The notes below the pieces were generated by a model. It saw nothing but the letters and a program-made list of their open reading frames with translations. It was not told the origin of the DNA and searched no databases. A stretch of DNA of 8,746 bases from NCBI GenBank assembly GCA_947567585.1, contig CANONE010000087.1, positions 1 to 8,746 on the forward strand, given 5' to 3'. Position numbers and translations under genes: made by a program. This document shows positions 1 to 5,037 of the stretch, in pieces; position 1 is the first letter of the stretch; every line of letters begins with the position of its first letter. Origin of the DNA: an uncultured Clostridia bacterium. Lineage in GTDB: Bacteria; Bacillota; Clostridia; Oscillospirales; Acutalibacteraceae.

Positions 1-67
1 GCATCAGGTTCAATATACTCTGTCCAGCCCGGGCAATGGAATCCATCACAGCATCCACAGCCGTCAT
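1..67 (-). CDS. Probable 5' end of an unidentified gene (partial, runs off left edge)
   Basis: Reading leftward, an open frame begins at ATG 67-65 and stays open for 22 codons to the window edge (MTAVDAVMDSIARAGQSIL...). A purine-rich AAAGAAAGGG (77-68) touches this ATG, which is too close for a Shine-Dalgarno. The in-frame GTG at 58-56 lies 9 nt from the GGG and is a better spaced start; the ATG at 46-44 is a third option. A weak promoter-like pair, TTGTGA (108-103) and TATAGC (84-79) with an 18-nt spacer, lies just upstream, but its predicted start of transcription would fall almost on the ribosome binding site. The gene follows the exporter on the same strand, beyond a likely terminator. 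The product is not recognisable from about 20 residues. Confidence 0.35.
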   Translation of the reverse strand, partial: MTAVDAVMDSIARAGQSILNLM

Positions 68-263
68 CCCTTTCTTTAGCTATACTGTTTTTTACCTATG
101 TATCACAAGCGTGCCCCGCCGCCTGTGGGGCCATTTTATTTTACCACATGCCGCCGGTAAATAAAAGCTTTTTTTACGCATCCTCCCACATTTTATTTCG
201 GGCGGAGTTTCCGTACATAATGTTTTTAGGATGGTATAAACATTTCATTATTTTTTGCAATAA
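68..263. other. AT-rich intergenic stretch with no gene
   Basis: The stretch between the exporter terminator and the left-edge gene start is AT-rich. It contains an imperfect palindrome around AAAAGCTTTT (163-172) and a short GCCCC/GGGGC hairpin (113-117 with 127-131). The only ORFs are very short, without a spaced ribosome binding site. I see no RNA gene or repeat here. Confidence 0.4.
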
Positions 264-294
264 GGCCCCCAAAAAGCCGGAGCTTCCGAGGGCC
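264..294 (-). terminator. Probable Rho-independent terminator of the ABC exporter gene
   Basis: About 25 nt after the exporter stop codon, the leftward transcript contains GGCCCTC, which pairs over 7 bp (one G-U) with GGGGGCC. The loop holds a smaller CGGA/TCCG stem. The sequence after the stem is T-rich (TTATTGC) but lacks a clean U run, so efficiency is uncertain. Confidence 0.5.
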
Positions 295-319
295 CTTTCA
301 ACATATTGATTCCGCGGCC

Positions 320-2053
320 TCAAAAGGCGGAGGACGCCTGATACAGTCCGGCGTACACGCCCCCCAGGGCCATAAGTTCCTGGTGGGAACCCTGTTCGCA
401 GATACCGTTTTCATCCAGGACTAAAATCCGCCCCGCGCCCCGCACAGTAGAGAGCCGGTGGGCAATCACCAGCGTGGTCCGGCGCCGGGCCAGTGTTTCC
501 AGAGAGTCCTGCACCAGCTTTTCGCTGTGGGAATCCAGAGCGCTGGTGGCCTCGTCAAAAATCAAAATGGGCGGGTCCTTCAGAAATACCCGGGCAATAG
601 AAAGCCTCTGCTGCTGCCCCCCGGAGAGCCGGACCCCATGGGGGCCGATGCCCGCGTCGTAGCCGCCGGGAAGCCTTTCAATGAATTCATGGGCTCCGGC
701 CCGCTTTGCCGCCGCTATAATTTCCGCCCGGCTGGCCCCGGGCTTTCCATAGGCAATGTTCTCCGCTACCGTGCCGGTAAAGAGGTACACGTCCTGCTGC
801 ACCACGCCCACGTTCCGCCTTAAAGCCCTTAAAGCAATTTTCTCCACCGGGACTCCGTCTAAAAGGATCTCCCCCCGCTGGGGCTGGTAGAACCGGGCGA
901 TCAACGCGCAGAGCGTGGTCTTTCCCACGCCGGAAGCCCCCACCAAAGCCACGTACTCTCCGGCCTCAATCGTAAGGCTTAAATTTCGAAAGACCTCTTC
1001 CCCTTGGCCATAGCGAAAGTCCACCTGGCGAAACTCCAGCCGTCCGCCGGCCTTCTCCAGTTCTTGACTGTGGGGCCGGTCCTGTATCTCGGGCTGGGTT
1101 TCCATCAGCTCCCGATACCTCCGAAAGCCAGTGCGGCCCTCCTGCAGCAGGCGGCTGGTGTTGATCAAACCCTGGACCGGCCCGGTAAAATAGCTGATAT
1201 AGAGCAGGAATAACAAAAGGTCTGAAATATTCATGCTCCCGTTTAAGCTGGCCAGCCCGCCGAACACCGCCACGGCCAGGAGGATCAGCGACGAAAACGC
1301 GTCTATGCCCGTGTAAAGCCGCGCCTCGCTGCGGTATCCCGCCCGGCGGTCCTCCAAAAATTGGGAGTTGCGCCGGAGAAACTTCTCCTCTTCCACATCC
1401 TCCCCGGTAAAGGACTGCACCACCCGGATGCCAGATAGGGAATCCTCCACCTGGGCGTTGATCTCCGCCATGCTCTCCCTGGAGGCGGCCAGGGCGGCCC
1501 CCATCTTTTTGTTATAATGAAGGGTATAAGCTATCATAAAAGGCAGAAAGGCTAAAATCACCAAAGTAGTCTGCCAGTGGATGCCCCATAAAATCACCAG
1601 GGCCCCAAGGAACAGACAGCCGTTCACCAGCAGGTCCTCGGGCACATGGTGGAAAAATTCCGCTAAAGACAGAGTGTCGTTGGCGATGCGGGACATCAGG
1701 TCTCCCACCGTATGGGCGTCGTAGTAGCTAAAAGAAAGGCGCTGGCAGTGGCGGAACAGGCTTTCCCGCATATCCCGCTCAATTTTGGCCCCCAGATAAT
1801 GGCCCTGATAGTCGTAAAAGTAGTCGCAGAAAACCTTGACGGCCACCAGAACCAACAGTCCCAGCCCCGTCCACAAAACCGGAGCTATCCGCCCATTGCC
1901 AGAGGCAAGAAACTGGCCGGCTATGTACCGCACCCCCAGGGGAATGACCAGCGAAACCGCCGCTTTCACTAGGGCGCAGAGCATGTCGGCGGCAAATAGG
2001 CCGCGATAAGGCTTATAAAACGAAATCAATTGCTTAAAATGCTTTTTACTCAA
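320..2053 (-). CDS. ABC exporter half-transporter (ABCB/MsbA-like, permease fused to ATPase)
   Basis: This 577-residue protein has the usual length and layout of a fused TMD-NBD half transporter: an N-terminal block of about six membrane helices (roughly residues 16-310), then an ATPase domain. The ATPase has Walker A GASGVGKTT (Lys378), the Q-loop VVQQDVYLF, signature LSGGQ (476-480), Walker B ILIFDE (Asp500, catalytic Glu501) and switch His532 in IAHRLST. Because the Glu, the His and the signature are all intact, a homodimer with two active sites is likely. Family members export drugs, lipids or peptides; the substrate cannot be read from the sequence. The start is TTG (2053-2051), placed 9 nt after an AAGGAGG site. 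The gene stands alone, with its own promoter at 2208-2237. A 19-codon upstream ORF and two mutually exclusive hairpins at the ribosome binding site suggest control by translational attenuation, as in some antibiotic-responsive genes. Confidence 0.93.
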   Translation of the reverse strand: MSKKHFKQLISFYKPYRGLFAADMLCALVKAAVSLVIPLGVRYIAGQFLASGNGRIAPVLWTGLGLLVLVAVKVFCDYFYDYQGHYLGAKIERDMRESLFRHCQRLSFSYYDAHTVGDLMSRIANDTLSLAEFFHHVPEDLLVNGCLFLGALVILWGIHWQTTLVILAFLPFMIAYTLHYNKKMGAALAASRESMAEINAQVEDSLSGIRVVQSFTGEDVEEEKFLRRNSQFLEDRRAGYRSEARLYTGIDAFSSLILLAVAVFGGLASLNGSMNISDLLLFLLYISYFTGPVQGLINTSRLLQEGRTGFRRYRELMETQPEIQDRPHSQELEKAGGRLEFRQVDFRYGQGEEVFRNLSLTIEAGEYVALVGASGVGKTTLCALIARFYQPQRGEILLDGVPVEKIALRALRRNVGVVQQDVYLFTGTVAENIAYGKPGASRAEIIAAAKRAGAHEFIERLPGGYDAGIGPHGVRLSGGQQQRLSIARVFLKDPPILIFDEATSALDSHSEKLVQDSLETLARRRTTLVIAHRLSTVRGAGRILVLDENGICEQGSHQELMALGGVYAGLYQASSAF

Positions 2054-2061
2054 AACTGAGT

Positions 2062-2112
2062 TCCTCCTTGCGTCTCACGGGAGGACCAGGCTTACGCGCT
2101 TAAAATCCTCCC
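2062..2112 (-). promoter_or_regulatory. Candidate translational attenuator: two mutually exclusive hairpins over the exporter RBS
   Basis: In the leftward transcript, GGGAGGA (2112-2106, inside the upstream ORF) can pair perfectly with TCCTCCC (2085-2079), extendable by two G-U pairs. The same TCCTCC (2085-2080) can instead pair with GGAGGA (2067-2062), which is the Shine-Dalgarno of the exporter; this second hairpin is strengthened by CGT/ACG (2079-2077 with 2073-2071). The first fold leaves the RBS free and the second hides it. A ribosome on codons 14-16 or at the stop of the upstream ORF would block the first fold, while a ribosome stalled at or before about codon 9 would allow it. The pairings are read from the sequence; the switching is inference. 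Confidence 0.6.
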
Positions 2113-2151
2113 AAAATAATTGGCGGTGGTTTCACGCGAATAGACTTTCAT
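2092..2151 (-). CDS. 19-residue upstream ORF (putative leader peptide of the exporter)
   Basis: An ATG-to-TAA frame of 19 codons encodes MKVYSRETTANYFGRILSA. It lies inside the transcript from the promoter at 2208-2237, ends 38 nt before the exporter start codon, and is preceded by GAAAGGA, with the ATG 11 nt further on (a slightly long spacing). Its codons 14-16 form one arm of the anti-sequestering hairpin described for this leader, which is the arrangement expected of a regulatory leader peptide. A role as a free peptide cannot be excluded. I do not recognise the peptide. The motif RETT at codons 6-9 lies where a stalled ribosome would leave the hairpin arm exposed. Conservation of the amino-acid sequence rather than only the RNA would be the key evidence for translation. 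Confidence 0.55.
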   Translation of the reverse strand: MKVYSRETTANYFGRILSA

Positions 2152-2207
2152 AATGTTACCATTCCTTTCTCAAAACGAATTTTTGGGGCAAGATCAAATC
2201 CCGGGCC

Positions 2208-2237
2208 ATTATAGCATGGGGGCGTTCGGGATGTCAA
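2208..2237 (-). promoter_or_regulatory. Sigma-A promoter of the exporter transcription unit
   Basis: A perfect -35 TTGACA (2237-2232) and a perfect -10 TATAAT (2213-2208) are separated by 18 nt, with an extended -10 TGC immediately before the hexamer. Transcription should start near 2201, giving a leader of about 150 nt. Two overlapping GC palindromes (GCCGCGCGGC 2238-2247 and GCGGCGCCGC 2243-2252) abut the -35 on its upstream side. Confidence 0.85.
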
Positions 2238-2274
2238 GCCGCGCGGCGCCGCTTTCTATGCTTGCATGAGGAAA

Positions 2275-2303
2275 GCCGCCCTTCCCTTTTAGAGAAGGAC
2301 GGC
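2275..2303 (-). terminator. Rho-independent terminator of the PTS-like gene
   Basis: Twenty-one nt after the stop codon, GCCGTCCTTCTC pairs over 12 bp (two G-U) with GGGAAGGGCGGC around a TAAAA loop, followed by TTTCCTC. The hairpin is strong and the U tract short. It separates this gene from the exporter promoter about 40 nt downstream. Confidence 0.75.
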
Positions 2304-2324
2304 CAACGCGGTGTAAATGTTGGG

Positions 2325-3404
2325 CTATACGTCCAACTTCATGTCGCCCGGCTTAACCCAGCCCAGCTTCCGCATACAGAGATCAAACGCCCAAGCCAAT
2401 ACGCCTGGCAGAATAAAACAGATCAGCGCAAGGCCAAGCCAGTCCATGGCGGTGACGGCGGGCTTTATCCCGCTGGCCACATCGTTCACCCAGCCGGAAT
2501 ACACGCCGATCTGCCCCACCAGCCCGCAGGTGCCCATGCCGGAGGCCACGCCGCCGGACGGGTCGTTCATTTCCAAATGAAACAGGCAAGTGGCAATGGG
2601 GCCGGTAACAGCCGCCGCCAATGTGGGGGCAATCCAGATTCGCGGGTTTTTTACGATATTAGGCACCTGTAACATAGAGGTCCCCAGCCCTTGGGCCACC
2701 AGGCCGCCCCAACGGTTCTCCCGGAAGCTGATAACGGCAAACCCGATCATCTGGGCGCAGCAGCCGGCCACAGCCGCGCCTCCCGCCAAGCCGGTAAGGC
2801 CAAAGGCCGCGCACAAGGCGGCGGAGGAAATGGGTAAGGTCAGCGCGATACCCACCAAAACGGAAACCACAATACCCATCCAGAAGGGCTGCAAAACAGT
2901 GGCATCCTTAATCAGCTGGCCAAAAGAATGGGCCACCGATCCCACCGCCGGGGCAAAGAGATAGGCCAAGGCCGCGCCGGAACCAATGGTGATCAGGGGC
3001 GTGACCAGAATGTCCACCGGGGTCTTTTTGCTTACCAGCTTTCCCAGTTCAGCGGCGGCAATGGCCATCAGCAGTACGGCCAGGGGGCCGCCGTCTCCCC
3101 CCAGGGTATTGGCGGCGGAGCCAACGGCGGTTAAGGAAAACAGCACCAAGGCCGGGGCTTTTAAGGCATAGCCAATGGCAATCGCCATGGCAGGGCCGGA
3201 CATAGACTTGGCAAAAGTCCCCACCTCTACCAGCACGGGGATTCCCAGCTGGGAGCCCAGCGTGGAAATGATGGTTCCCACCAGCAGCGAGGCAAAAAGC
3301 CCCTGGGCCATGGCGCTCATGGCGTCTACAAAGTATAGGCGCAGATAGGACTTGACAGCCGCCCACCAGCTTTTTTGGGCGGGAGCCTGCGTTTTTTTAT
3401 CCAA
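2325..3404 (-). CDS. PfoR / PTS_EIIC_2-family membrane protein (orphan PTS IIC-like permease)
   Basis: The product is a very hydrophobic, Gly/Ala-rich polytopic membrane protein of 359 residues with many predicted membrane helices. It has features I associate with the PTS_EIIC_2 (PfoR-like) family, notably GDGGPLAVLLMAIAAAELG and KTPVDILVTPL at roughly residues 103-137. No IIA or IIB domain is fused and no PTS partner gene is nearby, so sugar transport is uncertain; C. perfringens PfoR was first described as a regulator. I chose the TTG start at 3404-3402 because GGAGAGG lies 7-10 nt upstream. An in-frame ATG at 3491 would add 29 residues, but it has no ribosome binding site and its codons coincide with the regulatory hairpins. 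The gene is monocistronic, with a strong promoter, a structured leader of about 250 nt and a terminator. Family assignment is from memory of the motifs. Confidence 0.8.
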   Translation of the reverse strand: MDKKTQAPAQKSWWAAVKSYLRLYFVDAMSAMAQGLFASLLVGTIISTLGSQLGIPVLVEVGTFAKSMSGPAMAIAIGYALKAPALVLFSLTAVGSAANTLGGDGGPLAVLLMAIAAAELGKLVSKKTPVDILVTPLITIGSGAALAYLFAPAVGSVAHSFGQLIKDATVLQPFWMGIVVSVLVGIALTLPISSAALCAAFGLTGLAGGAAVAGCCAQMIGFAVISFRENRWGGLVAQGLGTSMLQVPNIVKNPRIWIAPTLAAAVTGPIATCLFHLEMNDPSGGVASGMGTCGLVGQIGVYSGWVNDVASGIKPAVTAMDWLGLALICFILPGVLAWAFDLCMRKLGWVKPGDMKLDV

Positions 3405-3656
3405 TGAAGATCCTCTCCTTTTGTAAAGGGGAGGGACGAAACCGCCGGTCCGCGGGGCTTTCGTCCCTCCGGCAAAATCTCTACCAACCATTTATGTCAT
3501 CTATATTCTCTATGTTGCCTAGGCGGGGCAGCCGCGTTGGATGAAGCGATCGCCGCCGGAGGTTTTCCGGCCGGGCGTCCGGCGCGTACGCCTGCCCGAA
3601 GGGTCGTCCCTTTTTTCTACTGACGGTACCGCGCCGCCTAAGCCGTATTCAATTTC
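3405..3656 (-). promoter_or_regulatory. Long structured mRNA leader, candidate unassigned riboswitch-like element
   Basis: The leftward transcript has about 250 nt before the TTG start. GCTTAGGCGG (3643-3634) pairs over 10 bp with CCGCCTAGGC (3526-3517), closing a domain of 127 nt. Inside it are a hairpin with GGCG-TACG-CGCC inside an outer GGGC/GCCC, and GCCGGA-AAACC-TCCGGC. Downstream, hairpin A (3470-3459 with 3441-3430) is a perfect 12-bp stem. Hairpin B (3434-3425 with 3421-3412) is a 10-bp stem with one C-A mismatch and encloses the Shine-Dalgarno. A and B share 3430-3434, so they compete. I found no convincing T-box, TPP, FMN, SAM, ZTP, glycine or c-di-GMP consensus. The ligand and the mechanism are unknown. 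Confidence 0.6.
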
Positions 3657-3662
3657 GTTCTA

Positions 3663-3691
3663 ATTATACCGATTAAAAAACCCGAGGTCAA
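3663..3691 (-). promoter_or_regulatory. Sigma-A promoter of the PTS-like gene
   Basis: The -35 TTGACC (3691-3686) and perfect -10 TATAAT (3668-3663) are 17 nt apart. Transcription should start near 3656, just before the structured leader. The promoter is divergent from the mutY promoter, with about 100 nt between the two -35 boxes. That gap contains a perfect small inverted repeat, CTCTG-TTAG-CAGAG (3734-3747). Confidence 0.85.
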
Positions 3692-3793
3692 CCCCCAGCC
3701 GGCAAATTGTCTATCCCGCCAGAACCCTTCTCCCTCTGTTAGCAGAGATTGGTAAAAAAGCGGCTTCATTGTAATCATGCCGTCTCCTGGGGC

Positions 3794-3822
3794 TTGCCAT
3801 CTCCCCAGAACCTGGTTATAAT
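3794..3822 (+). promoter_or_regulatory. Sigma-A promoter of mutY
   Basis: TTGCCA (3794-3799) and TATAAT (3817-3822) are 17 nt apart. The predicted start of transcription, near 3829, coincides with the beginning of the AGAGGTGA ribosome binding site (3829-3836), so the 5' leader is only about 13 nt. This fixes the start codon downstream of the in-frame ATGs at 3749 and 3821. Confidence 0.75.
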
Positions 3823-3841
3823 GTTGCAAGAGGTGATTGTT

Positions 3842-4861
3842 TTGCGTCAATTGAACCAGCTGCCAGAGCCCCTTCTGGCATGGTACGGAACAAACGCCCG
3901 GGTCTTGCCTTGGCGCGGCGACCCCACGCCCTACCATGTCTGGGTGTCGGAAATCATGCTTCAGCAAACCCGGGTGGCGGCGGCGCTGGGCTATTATCTG
4001 CGCTTTATGGAAGCCTTGCCGGACATAGCCGCCCTGGCGGCTTGCCCGGAGGAACAACTCATGAAGCTATGGCAGGGGTTGGGCTACTACAGCAGGGCCC
4101 GGAACCTGCAAAAAACCGCGCGCATTGTAGCGGACCGGTACGGCGGAGAGTTTCCCAGGGAGCTTAGCGATATCCTGGCCCTGCCGGGAATCGGCGCGTA
4201 CACGGCTGGAGCCATCGCCTCTATTGCCTTTGGGCAGCCGGTTCCCGCTGTGGACGGCAACGTGCTCCGGGTGGTAAGCCGCCTTACCGCCGACCGCCGG
4301 GAAATGGGGAAGCTCCAAGTCAAGCGGGAGGTTGCCAGCGCGCTGAAAGCTGTGATCCCCCAAGACCGGCCGGGGGATTTCAATCAGGCTTTGATGGATC
4401 TGGGCGCCATGGTCTGCCTGCCGGGAGGGCCAGCCTGCGGTAAATGCCCCGCCGCGGGCTTTTGCGCCGGTTTCCAGCAGGGAATCGCCGGAGAGCTGCC
4501 TGTGACGCCCGCCAAAAAGGCCCGGCAGGTACAGGAAAGAGTGGTGTATCTTATCTTCCGGGAAGGGAAAACCGCTCTGCGCCGCCGTCCCTCCAAGGGG
4601 CTGCTGGCCGGGCTCTGGGAATATCCCAACGAACCCGCGCCTTGGCCCTGCCCCGTTCCCGGGGAGGTATGCTTTCGCGCGGCCGGGAAACACATTTTTA
4701 CCCATATAGAATGGCGCATGACCGCCTACTCCGTCGCCGCCTCCACCCCCGCTCTGCCCCCCGGCTGGGTGTGGGCCTCCAAGGACGACCTGGAGAGAAC
4801 ATACGCCGTGCCCAGCGCTTTCGCGGCCTTTAGAGAGATTGTAGACGCCGGAACGCTGTAA
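3842..4861 (+). CDS. mutY: A/G-specific adenine DNA glycosylase
   Basis: MutY removes adenine misincorporated opposite 8-oxoguanine, starting base excision repair. From the TTG at 3842 the protein has 339 residues, normal for the family. The catalytic Glu37 is in SEIMLQQT; the helix-hairpin-helix LPGIGAYTAGA is at 114-124 and the catalytic Asp138 in VDGNV. The four cluster cysteines 192, 199, 202 and 208 (C-X6-C-X2-C-X5-C) bind [4Fe-4S]. These positions match E. coli MutY numbering, which supports the chosen start. The C-terminal NUDIX-like domain, which reads 8-oxoG, has GLWEYPNE and the recognition loop as Phe286-Thr287-His288, where many MutYs have FSH. The TTG follows AGAGGTGA by 5 nt, and the promoter at 3794-3822 overlaps any earlier start. 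The gene is divergent from the PTS-like gene and appears to be transcribed alone. Confidence 0.95.
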   Translation: MRQLNQLPEPLLAWYGTNARVLPWRGDPTPYHVWVSEIMLQQTRVAAALGYYLRFMEALPDIAALAACPEEQLMKLWQGLGYYSRARNLQKTARIVADRYGGEFPRELSDILALPGIGAYTAGAIASIAFGQPVPAVDGNVLRVVSRLTADRREMGKLQVKREVASALKAVIPQDRPGDFNQALMDLGAMVCLPGGPACGKCPAAGFCAGFQQGIAGELPVTPAKKARQVQERVVYLIFREGKTALRRRPSKGLLAGLWEYPNEPAPWPCPVPGEVCFRAAGKHIFTHIEWRMTAYSVAASTPALPPGWVWASKDDLERTYAVPSAFAAFREIVDAGTL

Positions 4862-4922
4862 GCCCTAAGCGTGATATTTCGTATTCAAGTGGGAACGAGT
4901 CTCTCCACCGGAAAAAGTGTGC

Positions 4923-4944
4923 GGAAAATTCCCCAATTTTTTCC
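4923..4944 (+). terminator. Weak possible terminator after mutY
   Basis: GGAAAATT can pair with AATTTT..CC around a CCCC loop, within AT-rich sequence 60 nt after the mutY stop. The stem is A-T dominated and has no separate U run, so this is a weak call; no better terminator was seen between mutY and the next promoter. Confidence 0.22.
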
Positions 4945-4949
4945 AAGTG

Positions 4950-4978
4950 TAGACTTTTTTAGCATAAGGTGGTATAAT
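4950..4978 (+). promoter_or_regulatory. Sigma-A promoter of the SLH-NAGPA operon
   Basis: TAGACT (4950-4955), four of six matches to TTGACA, and a perfect TATAAT (4973-4978) are 17 nt apart, with an extended -10 TGG just upstream. Transcription should start near 4985, about 50 nt before the TTG start codon. Confidence 0.75.
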
Positions 4979-5037
4979 GAGTAAATCGTTCCTATATGCA
5001 TTTCGCATTATTTTACCAGAGAAAGGAGAATGATAAC

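Noticed and set aside
113..140. Plus-strand terminator GCCCC-N9-GGGGC followed by CATTTTATTTT
   Set aside because: The stem is only 5 bp, the U tract is interrupted, and no plus-strand gene ends nearby.
1..300. Plus-strand coding sequence entering from the left edge
   Set aside because: One frame is open for about 300 nt, but the translation looks non-coding and ends without any recognisable C-terminus; the minus-strand gene start fits better.
3405..3491. 29-residue N-terminal extension of the PTS-like protein from ATG 3491
   Set aside because: No ribosome binding site precedes it, the extension is not membrane-like, and it overlaps the regulatory hairpins; the TTG at 3404 has a strong, well-spaced site.
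3430..3656. T-box riboswitch upstream of the PTS-like gene, suggested by GGTACCG, CCGCGG and TTTCGTCCCT fragments
   Set aside because: The fragments are scattered and in the wrong order; there is no AGGGTGG-ACCGCG core followed by a terminator, no AGTA-type stem I features, and no amino-acid-related gene downstream.
3405..3656. FMN riboswitch, because GACCGGCGGT and CTTCGGGCAGG occur in the leader
   Set aside because: Only short pieces match; they are far apart, and GACCGGCGGT lies in the loop of hairpin A rather than after the GGGTG-AATTCCC segment. ZTP was also considered because of CCGCCTAGGCA, but its 5' half is absent.
3749..3841. Earlier mutY starts at ATG 3749 or ATG 3821
   Set aside because: Both lie upstream of or within the predicted promoter -10, and family residue numbering matches the TTG start at 3842.
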